This document shows positions 20,414-29,299 of a stretch of DNA of 64,000 nucleotides, piece by piece. The DNA is taken from NCBI RefSeq assembly GCF_030285665.1, contig NZ_CP127295.1:8184001-8248000 (forward strand), given 5' to 3'. The position numbers and the translations under genes were made by a program. Below the pieces are notes generated by a model. That model saw only the letters and a program-made list of their open reading frames with translations, made no database searches and was not told where the DNA came from. Position 1 is the first letter of the stretch. Each line of letters starts with the position of its first letter. The stretch comes from Amycolatopsis mongoliensis. GTDB lineage: Bacteria > Actinomycetota > Actinomycetes > Mycobacteriales > Pseudonocardiaceae.

Positions 20414-22051
20414 TCACAGCTCGCGGACCTTGCCGCCGTCGACCTCGAGGCGGCGGGTGACGTGCACGGCGTCGAGCATCCGGCGGTCGTGCGTCACCAG
20501 CAGGAGCGTCCCCGGGTACTTGTCCAGCGCCGCTTCGAGCTGCTCGATCGCCGGCAGGTCGAGGTGGTTGGTCGGCTCGTCCAGCACCAGCAGGTTCACC
20601 CCGCGGGCCTGCAGCAGCGCCAGGGCGGCGCGCGTGCGTTCGCCGGGCGAGAGCGTCGCCGCGGACCGCAGCACGTGGGCGGCCTTCAGCCCGAACTTGG
20701 CCAGCAGCGTCCGGACGTCGGCATCGGCCAGTTCGGGCACCTCGCGCGCGAACGCGTCGGCGAGCGGGACGTCGCCGAGGAACAGCCGCCGCGCCTGGTC
20801 GACCTCGCCGACGACGACGCCGGGCCCGAGCGTCGCGCTGCCTTCGTCCGGGGCGAGCCGGCCGAGCATCGCGGCCAGCAGCGTCGACTTGCCCGCGCCG
20901 TTCGCGCCGGTGATGGCGACCTTGTCCGCCCAGTCGATCTGCAGGTCGACCGGCCCGAGCGTGAACCCGCCGCGGCGGACGACCGCGCCGCGCAGGGTCG
21001 CGACCACCGCGCCCGCGCGCGGGGCCGCGGCGATCTCCATCCGCAGCTCCCACTCCTTGCGCGGCTCCTCGACGACGTCCAGCCGCTCGATCATCCGGTC
21101 GGTCTGCCGCGCCTTCGACGCCTGCTTCTCGGTGGCCTCGGTGCGGAACTTACGGGCAGCCTTGTCGTTGTCGGGCTGCTTCCGGCGGGCGTTCTTGACG
21201 CCCTTCTCCATCCACGCGCGCTGCATCCGCCCGCGCGCCTCGAGCGCGGCCTTCGTGTCGGCGAACTCCTCGTACTCCTCACGCGCGTGCCGGCGCGCGA
21301 CCTCGCGCTCTTCGAGGTAGGCCTCGTAGCCACCGCCGTAGACGTTGACCTGCTGCTGCACCAGGTCCAGCTCGACGACGCGGTCGACGGTCCGGGCCAG
21401 GAACTCGCGGTCGTGGCTGACCAGGACCGTCGCCGCCCGCAGCCCGGACACGAACCGCTCCAGCCGGGCCAGCCCGTCGAGGTCGAGGTCGTTGGTCGGC
21501 TCGTCGAGCAGGAAGACGTCGTAGCGGCTCAGCAGCAACGACGCGAGCCCTGCGCGGGCGGCCTGGCCACCCGACAACGACGTCATCGGCTGGTCCAGGT
21601 CGACGGCGAGCCCGAGGTCCGCGGCCACTTCGGCGGCGCGCTCGTCGAGGTCGGCGCCGCCCAGGTCGAGCCACCGGTCGAGGGCCGCGGCGTAGCGGTC
21701 GTCCGCGCCGGCTTCGCCCGCGGTGAGCGCTTCGGTCGCCGAGTCGAGGTCCGCCTGCGCCGCCGCCACGCCGGTGCGCCGGGCCAGGAAGGCGCGCACC
21801 GACTCGCCTTCGCGCCGCTCGGGCTCCTGGGGCAGGTGCCCGACGGTCGCGGTCGGCGGGTTCAGCCGGATCTCGCCGTCGTCGGGTTTCGCGAGCCCGG
21901 CCAGCGTCCGCAGCAGCGTCGACTTGCCGGCGCCGTTGACGCCGACCAGCCCGACGACGTCGCCGGGCGCGACCACGAGATCGAGGCCGGAGAAGAGGAT
22001 GCGGTCACCGTGGCCCGCGGCCAGGTCCTTCGCGACGAGAGTTGCGCTCAT
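20414..22051 (-). CDS. ABC-F family ATPase (ribosome-associated type)
   Basis: A 545-residue protein with two ABC cassettes and no membrane segments. Walker A motifs are GVNGAGKST near residue 39 and GANGAGKST near 380. Signatures are LSGGQAARAG and LSPGERTRAAL. Walker B motifs are VFLLDEPTNDLD and LLVLDEPTNHLD. A charged linker rich in Arg/Lys (about residues 250-310) joins the cassettes. ABC-F proteins act on the ribosome; some give antibiotic resistance by displacing drugs, others are housekeeping. Nothing here decides between these. It is transcribed alone and divergently from the PaaX-type gene. Confidence 0.93.
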   Translation of the reverse strand: MSATLVAKDLAAGHGDRILFSGLDLVVAPGDVVGLVGVNGAGKSTLLRTLAGLAKPDDGEIRLNPPTATVGHLPQEPERREGESVRAFLARRTGVAAAQADLDSATEALTAGEAGADDRYAAALDRWLDLGGADLDERAAEVAADLGLAVDLDQPMTSLSGGQAARAGLASLLLSRYDVFLLDEPTNDLDLDGLARLERFVSGLRAATVLVSHDREFLARTVDRVVELDLVQQQVNVYGGGYEAYLEEREVARRHAREEYEEFADTKAALEARGRMQRAWMEKGVKNARRKQPDNDKAARKFRTEATEKQASKARQTDRMIERLDVVEEPRKEWELRMEIAAAPRAGAVVATLRGAVVRRGGFTLGPVDLQIDWADKVAITGANGAGKSTLLAAMLGRLAPDEGSATLGPGVVVGEVDQARRLFLGDVPLADAFAREVPELADADVRTLLAKFGLKAAHVLRSAATLSPGERTRAALALLQARGVNLLVLDEPTNHLDLPAIEQLEAALDKYPGTLLLVTHDRRMLDAVHVTRRLEVDGGKVREL

Positions 22052-22198
22052 GAGGTGGCCAAGTCTACGGCCACGTGCTGAACTGTCAGATCATGGTCAA
22101 AACCACCGACTGTGTGTGTCGGGTGGCGCCTTGATCACTCAGTGTGGGTAACCTGTTCGGTTGTCGATACCCCCGCGCAGTGAGGTCGGTGAATCAGC

Positions 22199-23110
22199 AT
22201 GGGCGAGTCCGCTCCCCCGGTCACCCTCGGCCGCAGGCCGAAACCGAGGGAAGGCCGCTCGTCCGCGCCACGGCCCACGGTGAGCCGGCGCCGCGAAGTC
22301 AGCCACGCCAGCGCGCGGTCGCTGCTGATGACCGTGCTCGGCGAGTACACGCTGCCCCGGGACCAGCCGGTCTGGACGTCGATGCTGGTCGAGGTGCTCG
22401 GCATCCTCGACATCGAGGAGAAGTCGGCGCGGCAGGCGCTGGCCCGCTCCGCCGCCGAGGGCTGGATGGTTTCCGAGCGCGTCGGGCGCCGCGTGCGCTG
22501 GTCGCTGACCCCGCCGGGGCGCCGTCTCCTGACCGAGGGCGCCGAGCGGATCTATGCGTTCGGCCGCGAGGAGCGCCCCTGGAACGGCCAGTGGCTGATG
22601 CTCATCGTCTCCGTGCCGGAAGCCAAGCGCGACCTGCGCCACCGCCTGCGCACACGGCTGACCTGGGCGGGCTTCGGCTCGCCGGTCGCCGGCGTGTGGG
22701 TCAGCCCGGACCTGAGCCGCCAGCGCGAGGCCCAGCAGATCGTCAGCGAGCTCGGCCTCGACGCCCAGGCGATGTCGTTCACCGCCGGTTACGGCGAGGT
22801 CGGCGAGCAGGAGACCATGGTCGCCCGTTCCTGGGACCTCACCGAGCTGAAGGACCGCTACGAGGACTTCATCGACCGGTTCACCGGCCTGCACCCCACC
22901 GGCGGCCGGGCGGTGCTGCGGGCGCAGACCGAGCTGGTGCACGAGTGGCGGCGGTTCCCGTTCCTCGACCCGCAGCTGCCCGCGGAGCTCCTGCCGGCGA
23001 AGTGGAGCGGGACGAAAGCGGCGGAACTGTTCCATCACAAACACGTCGACTGGCGCCCGGAGGCCCAGCAGTATTGGGACGACATCGTCGCCGCCGAAGA
23101 AGCAGGGTGA
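22199..23110 (+). CDS. PaaX-family transcriptional regulator
   Basis: A 303-residue regulator. An Arg/Pro-rich N-terminal tail leads into a winged-helix domain (SLLMTVLGEYTLPR to about residue 100), then the PaaX central and C-terminal regions (RSWDLTELKDRYEDFI near 207). PaaX proteins repress phenylacetate or related aromatic-acid genes in response to CoA thioesters. The enoyl-CoA hydratase gene begins 2 bases after its stop, which suggests regulator and enzyme are co-transcribed. A ligand cannot be read from sequence. Confidence 0.92.
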   Translation: MGESAPPVTLGRRPKPREGRSSAPRPTVSRRREVSHASARSLLMTVLGEYTLPRDQPVWTSMLVEVLGILDIEEKSARQALARSAAEGWMVSERVGRRVRWSLTPPGRRLLTEGAERIYAFGREERPWNGQWLMLIVSVPEAKRDLRHRLRTRLTWAGFGSPVAGVWVSPDLSRQREAQQIVSELGLDAQAMSFTAGYGEVGEQETMVARSWDLTELKDRYEDFIDRFTGLHPTGGRAVLRAQTELVHEWRRFPFLDPQLPAELLPAKWSGTKAAELFHHKHVDWRPEAQQYWDDIVAAEEAG

Positions 23111-23112
23111 AC

Positions 23113-23892
23113 ATGACCGACCAGGTCCGCCTCGATCGTGACGGCGGGCTCGCCGTCCTGACCGTCGACGCTCCGCCGTTGAACCTCTACACGGCCTCCC
23201 TGCAGGCCTCGCTGTCGTCGGCCATCGACGAGCTGGAAGCGTCGCCCGCGCGCGCCCTGCTGATCCGCGCCGAGGGCAAGATCGTCAGCGGCGGCGTGGA
23301 CGTCTCGCTGTTCGACGCCCAGGGCTCGCCCGCCGAGGCGAAGGTGCTGTTCGACGAGATGCTCGCGGTGCCGGACCGGATCGCGGCGCTGCCGTTCCCG
23401 ACCGTCTTCGCCGCCCACGGCCTGTGCCTGACCTGGGCGTTCGAGGTGGCCGTGGCCTGCGACATCATCCTCGCCGCGGCGCGCGCGAAGTTCGGGCTGG
23501 TCGAGAAGGTCGTCGGGCTGACGCCGACCATGGGCGGCACCCAGCGGCTCGCTTCGCGCGCGGGAGTCGGCCGCGCCAAGGAGTTCGTGATGACCGGCGA
23601 CACCTACGACGCCGCGACGCTCGAGCGCTGGAACGTCGTCAACCGCGTCCTGCCGGACGACGGTTTCGACGACGCGGCCCGCTCCTTCGCCGCGAAGCTG
23701 GCTTCCGGGCCGACCCGGGCGCACGCGGCGACCAAGCGCGTCCTCGACCACTTCTCCGCCGGCGGTGTCCCGGAGGCGAACGCGCACATCACGTCGATCG
23801 CCGCGGAGCTGTTCGAGACCGAGGACCTCCGCAACGCCGTCAAGTCGTTCCTCGCGGACGGTCCCGGCAAGGCAACGTTCTCGGGTCGTTAA
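23113..23892 (+). CDS. Enoyl-CoA hydratase/isomerase family protein
   Basis: A 259-residue crotonase-fold protein. Motifs include the oxyanion-hole region EGKIVSGGVDVSLF near residue 57 and the FGLVEKVVGL / MGGTQRLASRAG block near 130-155. It acts on acyl-CoA thioesters, probably in fatty- or aromatic-acid breakdown. It follows the PaaX regulator by 2 bases and is likely coupled to it. The exact substrate is unknown. Confidence 0.92.
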   Translation: MTDQVRLDRDGGLAVLTVDAPPLNLYTASLQASLSSAIDELEASPARALLIRAEGKIVSGGVDVSLFDAQGSPAEAKVLFDEMLAVPDRIAALPFPTVFAAHGLCLTWAFEVAVACDIILAAARAKFGLVEKVVGLTPTMGGTQRLASRAGVGRAKEFVMTGDTYDAATLERWNVVNRVLPDDGFDDAARSFAAKLASGPTRAHAATKRVLDHFSAGGVPEANAHITSIAAELFETEDLRNAVKSFLADGPGKATFSGR

Positions 23893-23961
23893 CAGTCCGT
23901 TCGGACACCGGTTGCCGCCGTTCGGGCGTGCGCGGTTCTCCCCGCACCGGGTTACATTCGA

Positions 23962-23977
23962 TGTGGTCTAGACCACG
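23962..23977. promoter_or_regulatory. DasR-type operator (dre) upstream of chitinase
   Basis: TGTGGTCTAGACCACG contains the perfect 14-base palindrome GTGGTCTAGACCAC, which matches the actinomycete DasR site core TGGTCTAGACCA. It lies 36 bases before the chitinase start. DasR is the GntR regulator that ties chitin and N-acetylglucosamine use to growth state. Confidence 0.85.
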
Positions 23978-24012
23978 TCGAACTCCCGCCTCGTGCCGCT
24001 TGGAGAACCGCC

Positions 24013-26268
24013 ATGAGACGCACCTCCGCACGACTACGCTCCGCACTCGCCGCCGTACTGATCGCAGCCGGCGGCGTCGCGGCGCTCGCGCCGCCCGCCG
24101 CCGCAGCCGGTTCGCTGACCGCCACCCTGGCGATGAGCGGCACCACCGGCACCTACACCGTCGCGAACGCGGGCACCACGTCGGTGAGCAACTGGGCGAT
24201 CACCTTCACGCTGCCCGCCGGGATCACCGCCTCGACCGGCGAAAACGACACGGTGACCCAGAACGGCACCCAGGTCACGCTCACCCCGGCGTACTACATC
24301 GCGACGCTGGCGCCGGGGCGGAACACCTACCCGTACAGCCCGACCTTCCGCCTCAGCGCGGCCGCGACGCCGACGCAGTGCCGCGTCGACAACGCCAACT
24401 GCGACGGTTCACCGGACACTCCCCCGGGCGCGCCGGCGAACCTCCGGCTGGTCGCGAAGACGACCAAGACGGTCGCGCTGGCCTGGAACGCCTCAGCCAC
24501 CGGATCGCTGCCGGTGACCGGGTACGACGTCTACCAGGGGACCTCCCTGGCCACGTCGGTGACCGGGACCAGCGCCACCCTCTCCGGGCTCACGCCGGGT
24601 ACGGCGTACTCGTTCAAGGTCAAAGCCAAGGACGCCAAGGGAAACACCTCACCCGCCGGCGCGGCGCTGGCCGTCACGACGAACAACCCGGCCGACGACA
24701 CCCAGCCGCCGTCGGCGCCGGGCGGGCTGCGCTCGACGGCCGCCGACTCGGGCAGCGTGTCGCTCGCGTGGAGCGCTTCGACGGACAACACCGGGGTCGT
24801 CAGCTACGACGTCTACCGCGGCGCCTCCCTGGCCACCACGGTGACCACGACGTCCGCGGTCGTGACCGGGCTGGCGCCGTCCACTTCGTACACGTTCACG
24901 GTGCGCGCCAGGGATGGCTACGACAACGTGTCTTCGCCGAGCAACGCGGTCTCGGTGAAGACCGGCGACATCGTGTCGGGGTACGCGAAGGTCGGCTACT
25001 TCGTGCAGTGGGGCATCTACGGGCGCCAGTACTTCGTGAAGAACCTCGAGACGTCGGGCGCGGCGGCGAAGCTGACGCACCTGCTGTACGCGTTCGAGAA
25101 CATCGACCCGGTGAACCTGACGTGCCTCTCCGGCGTCACGAAGGGCACGACGGCGAACCCGCAGGACCCCGACCAGGGCGACGGCGCGGGCGACGCCGAA
25201 GCCGACTACTCGCGGCCGTTCGCGGCGGCGCAGTCGGTCGACGGCGTGGCCGACACGGGCTGGGAGTCGTTGCGCGGCAACTTCAACCAGCTGAAGAAGC
25301 TCAAGGCCAAGCACCCGAACCTGAAGGTGCTGGTCTCGCTGGGCGGTTGGACGTATTCGAAGTACTTCTCGGACGTCGCGGCCACGGACGCGTCGCGCAG
25401 GAAGTTCGTGTCCTCCTGCCTCGACACGTGGATCAAGGGCAACATCGCGTCCTACGGCGGCGCGGGCGGCCCGGGCACCGCGGCCGGCATCTTCGACGGC
25501 ATCGACCTCGACTGGGAGTGGCCCGGCAGCGCCGACGGTCACCCGGGCAACCATTGGAGCGCGAACGACAAGAACAACCTGACGGCGTTGCTGGCGGAGT
25601 TCCGCACGCAGCTGGACGCGTACGGCGCGACGACCGGCAAGCGGTACCAGCTGCACGCGTTCACCCCGGCCGACCCGGCGAAGGTCGCGTCCGGCTGGGA
25701 CCTGTCGAAGGTGTTCGGCTACCTGGACGTGGCGAACGTGCAGGGGTACGACTTCCACGGTTCGGGCAGCGACAACTCGTGGGAGCCGAACCGCACCGGG
25801 CACCAGGGCAACCTGTACGCGGACGCGGACGACCCGTACACCTTCCATTTCAGCGCGGAAGCGGCGATCAACGCGTACACGAACGCGGGCGTCGATCCGC
25901 GGCGGCTGACGCTCGGGTTGGCCTTCTACGGGCGCGGGTGGCAGGGTGTCGCGGACGGCGGGAAGCACGGCGAGTGGCAGTCGGCGACCGGTGCGGCGCC
26001 AGGTCAGTTCGCCGAGGAAGCGGGCACCCGGGGTTATGCGAACCTCGTGGCGAGCGTGCCGGCGTGCACCGTCTACCACGACACGGCGGCCGTCGCGACG
26101 TCGTGCTACACCGGCAATGGCGGCCAGTGGTGGACGTTCGACGACGCCTGGTCGATCGGGCTGAAGACGACGTGGCTGAAGCAGCGCGGCCTGCTCGGCG
26201 TGATGGCGTGGGAGATGTCGGGTGACACCGGGACGCTGATGAACGCGGTCAGCGCGGGTCTCGGCTGA
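24013..26268 (+). CDS. Secreted GH18 chitinase with CBM2-like and two FnIII domains
   Basis: A 751-residue secreted enzyme that cleaves chitin. A signal peptide ends near AAAAG (residue about 33). It is followed by a CBM2-like polysaccharide-binding domain (to about 135), two fibronectin type III domains (about 140-225 and 235-320), and a GH18 catalytic domain. The catalytic motif is DGIDLDWEW, with the acid/base Glu at about residue 502. A DasR-type operator precedes the gene and a strong hairpin follows it, so it is probably monocistronic. Confidence 0.95.
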   Translation: MRRTSARLRSALAAVLIAAGGVAALAPPAAAAGSLTATLAMSGTTGTYTVANAGTTSVSNWAITFTLPAGITASTGENDTVTQNGTQVTLTPAYYIATLAPGRNTYPYSPTFRLSAAATPTQCRVDNANCDGSPDTPPGAPANLRLVAKTTKTVALAWNASATGSLPVTGYDVYQGTSLATSVTGTSATLSGLTPGTAYSFKVKAKDAKGNTSPAGAALAVTTNNPADDTQPPSAPGGLRSTAADSGSVSLAWSASTDNTGVVSYDVYRGASLATTVTTTSAVVTGLAPSTSYTFTVRARDGYDNVSSPSNAVSVKTGDIVSGYAKVGYFVQWGIYGRQYFVKNLETSGAAAKLTHLLYAFENIDPVNLTCLSGVTKGTTANPQDPDQGDGAGDAEADYSRPFAAAQSVDGVADTGWESLRGNFNQLKKLKAKHPNLKVLVSLGGWTYSKYFSDVAATDASRRKFVSSCLDTWIKGNIASYGGAGGPGTAAGIFDGIDLDWEWPGSADGHPGNHWSANDKNNLTALLAEFRTQLDAYGATTGKRYQLHAFTPADPAKVASGWDLSKVFGYLDVANVQGYDFHGSGSDNSWEPNRTGHQGNLYADADDPYTFHFSAEAAINAYTNAGVDPRRLTLGLAFYGRGWQGVADGGKHGEWQSATGAAPGQFAEEAGTRGYANLVASVPACTVYHDTAAVATSCYTGNGGQWWTFDDAWSIGLKTTWLKQRGLLGVMAWEMSGDTGTLMNAVSAGLG

Positions 26269-26271
26269 TTT

Positions 26272-26317
26272 GTTCAGCCCGCTGAACGGGAAGCGCCTTC
26301 CGTTCAGCGGGCTGAAC
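26272..26317 (+). terminator. Hairpin terminator after chitinase
   Basis: An 18-bp perfect inverted repeat (26272-26289 with 26300-26317, arm GTTCAGCCCGCTGAACGG) begins 4 bases after the chitinase stop and can extend inward past a bulged G. Only a weak pyrimidine/T-rich tract follows. Confidence 0.75.
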
Positions 26318-26375
26318 ATTTCCCGTTTCTTTTCTTCAGGAACCAAAGAAAGGGCTCTCCCCTTCTTGACGGGCG

Positions 26376-26389
26376 ATGGTCTGGACCAT
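26376..26389. promoter_or_regulatory. DasR-like palindrome upstream of alginate-lyase-family gene
   Basis: ATGGTCTGGACCAT is a near-perfect palindrome that differs from the dre core TGGTCTAGACCA by one base. It lies about 50 bases before the next gene start, so that gene may share DasR control with the chitinase. Confidence 0.6.
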
Positions 26390-26439
26390 GAAACTGGCTG
26401 CAGCGCGCTGCCCCGGACACCGTCGTCTCGAGGAGAGCC

Positions 26440-27612
26440 ATGTCCCGCTTGAGAAAAGTCGTCACGCTCGCCGCCCTCGTCCCGCTCGCACTGGGCCTGG
26501 TCGCCACCCCGGCGCCTGCCGCACCCGCGACGTTCACACATCCGGGCGTGCTGGTCAGCCGCCCGCAGCTGGACTTCGTCAAGACCCAGGTGAACGCCGG
26601 CGCCCAGCCGTGGAAAGCGGCTTACGACCAGGCGAAGTCGAGTGCGTACGCCTCGCTTTCGCGGACACCGAAACCCCGCGCGGTGGTCGAATGCGGCTCG
26701 TACTCGAACCCGAACTACGGTTGTACCGACGAGCGGGAAGACGCGATCGCGGCGTACACGGACGCCCTGATCTGGTACATCTCCGGCGACGCCCGCTACG
26801 CGCAGAAGGCGATCGCCCTGATGGACGCCTGGTCGGCGACGATCACCAGTCACACCAACAGCAACGCACCACTGCAGACGGGCTGGGCGGGCTCATCCTG
26901 GCCCCGAGCGGCGGAGATCATCAAGTACACCTACACGAGCTGGCCGAACTCAGGCCGCTTCGGCACGATGCTGCGTGATGTGTACCTGAACAAAATCATC
27001 AACGGCAGCAACAGCAACGGAAACTGGGAACTGTCCATGATGGAGGCCGCGGTCGGCATCTCGGTGTTCCTGGAGGACAAGACGAACTTCGACAAGGCAG
27101 TCACCCGGTACCGCAACCGTGTCGCCGCCTACGTCTACCTGTCGTCCGACGGGGCATTGCCGAAGACGGTCCCCGGCAGCGGCCTGTCCACGCGCGACCA
27201 GATCGTGGGCTACTGGCAGGGCCAGGGAACATTCGTGGACGGCCTGACCCAGGAGACCTGCCGCGACTTCACCCACACGGGCTACGGCATCGCCGCGATC
27301 GCGGACGTGGCGGAGACGCTGCGCATCCAGGGCCAGGACGTGTACGGAACGGACGTGGGCGAGCGCCTGCGCCAGGCACTGGGCTTCCAGTCGAAGTACC
27401 AGCTGGGCACGGCGGCGCCTTCGTGGCTCTGCGGCGGTCACCTGAACCTGGGCCTGGGCCCGGTGACGGAGGTGGGCTTCAACGCGCTGCACACGCGCCT
27501 GGGGATCGCGATGACGAACACGCAGACCCTGACCGAGCGCCAGCGCCCGGCGGGCTCGAACAACCTGTTCGTGGCATGGCAGACCCTGACCCACGCCGGC
27601 AACGCAGCGTGA
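26440..27612 (+). CDS. Secreted alginate-lyase-family polysaccharide lyase
   Basis: A 390-residue secreted protein with signal peptide to about residue 28 (ATPAPAA). The mature part looks like the alpha-helical alginate-lyase superfamily: HPGVLVSRPQLDFVK near 32, GWAGSSWPRAAEIIKYTY near 147, NGNWELSMMEA near 190 and DFTHTGYGIAAIADVAE near 277. Family members cleave acidic or amino-sugar polysaccharides. The DasR-like site upstream hints at a GlcNAc-containing substrate rather than alginate, but that is inference. A GGAG Shine-Dalgarno precedes the ATG. Confidence 0.83.
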   Translation: MSRLRKVVTLAALVPLALGLVATPAPAAPATFTHPGVLVSRPQLDFVKTQVNAGAQPWKAAYDQAKSSAYASLSRTPKPRAVVECGSYSNPNYGCTDEREDAIAAYTDALIWYISGDARYAQKAIALMDAWSATITSHTNSNAPLQTGWAGSSWPRAAEIIKYTYTSWPNSGRFGTMLRDVYLNKIINGSNSNGNWELSMMEAAVGISVFLEDKTNFDKAVTRYRNRVAAYVYLSSDGALPKTVPGSGLSTRDQIVGYWQGQGTFVDGLTQETCRDFTHTGYGIAAIADVAETLRIQGQDVYGTDVGERLRQALGFQSKYQLGTAAPSWLCGGHLNLGLGPVTEVGFNALHTRLGIAMTNTQTLTERQRPAGSNNLFVAWQTLTHAGNAA

Positions 27613-27623
27613 GGGCGCCACGG

Positions 27624-27655
27624 TCCGCCTGGCCTGTTTCCGCAGGTCAGGCGGA
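27624..27655 (+). terminator. Hairpin after lyase gene
   Basis: A 13-bp stem with one G-U pair (27624-27636 with 27643-27655) and a 6-base loop lies 12 bases after the lyase stop. It has no T-tract. Confidence 0.55.
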
Positions 27656-27727
27656 TCAGGGCCCCGCGTGCAGGGCCAGTTGGCGGGCACGCTAGAGTAC
27701 TTATCACGCACTCAGCGAGTGCGGGTC

Positions 27728-27917
<190 letters not shown>

Positions 27918-27921
<4 letters not shown>

Positions 27922-29123
27922 GCCGCCATGCTCGCCAGCGCCTGAGCGCGTCGGGCGTCGAGCACGTCCGCGACCTCATCGAGGCGGTCCGGGAACAGGT
28001 GCCCGTACACGTTGAGGGTCATGGCCGCGTCGGCGTGCCCGAGCATCTGCTGAACGACCTTCACGTCGGCGCCGGCCGCGATGGCGAGCGACGCTGCCGT
28101 GTGCCGCAGCTTGTGCGGGGTGAGCCCGGCGACACCGAGATCAGCAGCCTTGAGGGCCGCGTTGAACTCCCGGACGCGCCAGTTGTTCGCCCTCAGCGAC
28201 TGGCCTCGGCCGGTGGTGAACAGCAGGTCGTCAGCCTGCCGGCCAGTCACCAGCGGACGCAGCACCGGCACAAGCGACGCCGGGAACGAGACGGTCCTCT
28301 TCTTCCCCGTCTTGGGCGGGCCCTCGTGCTGCACGCCGCCAACCTCGAAGAACGTCACGGCGACCCGGATGCGCCGCTTGGCGAGATCCACGCGCCCGAC
28401 CCGCAGTGCGGCAGCCTCACCCCACCGAAGGCCGGTGTAGGCCAGCAGCAGGATGAGCGCGCGGTTGATCTCGGAGCCCGCCGTCGGCCGGTCGTACTTC
28501 GTCCGGAGGACGGCAGCAGCGTCGGCGAGCGTCTCTACCTGTTCATAGGTGAGGTAGACGTGCTCCGCGTCCGGACGCACCGGCATTTTGACCCCGCGCG
28601 CCGGGTTGGCCAGGATGCGACGCGGCACGCACCAGTCGAGCACCATCGAGAACACCCGGTACGCGTGCCGGGCCTGCGAGGGTCCGAGACCGCTCCCGCC
28701 CTTGTCCTTCGACTTCAGCAGGTCCGCCACCCACAGCGCCACGTCTTCGCGGTGGATCGCGTTGAGCGGCCGGCCACCCCACTTGACGTTGACGTGGTTG
28801 TCGAGAAGACCTCGGTACTTCCACCACGTCGACTGACGCAGGTCGTGGCGACTGTCGAGCCACTTCTCCCCCATCTCAGCGAAGGTCACCTTCGACGAAT
28901 TCGGATCCACATAGGACCCACCACGAAGGCTGTCTTCGAGCTCCGTCCGGCGTGCCTCTGCCTTGTCCTTGTTCGGCGCCGTCTCCGACCGGAGCTTGCC
29001 GGTCACGTCGTAGTAGCGAACCTCCCAGCGTGCGGGTGGTCGCCGCCCTGCCGCCTTCGCCTTCGTCACGGCCTCGCGATGGGCTGCCTTCTTCAGTCGG
29101 TCGTACACCCACGCGCGAGCCAT
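27918..29123 (-). CDS. Tyrosine recombinase integrase of the AICE
   Basis: A 401-residue phage-type integrase. An N-terminal Arm/SAM-like region (WEVRYYDVTGKLRSE; core-binding near residues 65-160) leads to the catalytic domain. Catalytic signatures are TGLRWGEAAALR (Arg), LTPHKLRHTAASLA (H-x-x-R), and GHADAAMTLNVYGH (with the nucleophile Tyr). It recombines attP with the tRNA-Pro 3' end. The ATG at 29123 shares one base with the excisionase stop. The stop codon lies inside the left att repeat. Confidence 0.95.
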
Positions 29124-29299
29124 CAGCAGGCCGCCTGTTCGGTGATCCAGGCGTCTACATCGGACGACCGGTACCGGACATATTTGCCGGCACGGAACCC
29201 GGCGGGACCTTTGCCGGTCTTGCGCCACTGGTAGAGCGTGTTGACCGGGATCTTGAGATAGGCGGATAGGTCTTCGATGCTGAGCAGCGAGTCATTCAT
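29123..29299 (-). CDS. Excisionase / MerR-like HTH protein (Xis)
   Basis: A 58-residue protein with a winged-HTH of the excisionase type: SIEDLSAYLKIPVNTLYQWR near residues 7-26 and KYVRYRSSDVDAWI near 39-52. It should bind att arms and direct the integrase toward excision. It overlaps the initiator gene upstream by 8 bases and the integrase start downstream by 1 base, so the rep-xis-int order matches pSAM2-type elements. Confidence 0.9.
   Translation of the reverse strand: MNDSLLSIEDLSAYLKIPVNTLYQWRKTGKGPAGFRAGKYVRYRSSDVDAWITEQAAC

Noticed and set aside
24649..26853. Long minus-strand frame opposite the chitinase
   Set aside because: Antisense to a clear GH18 gene with motifs and a ribosome-binding site; the translation is Arg/Val-rich low-complexity.
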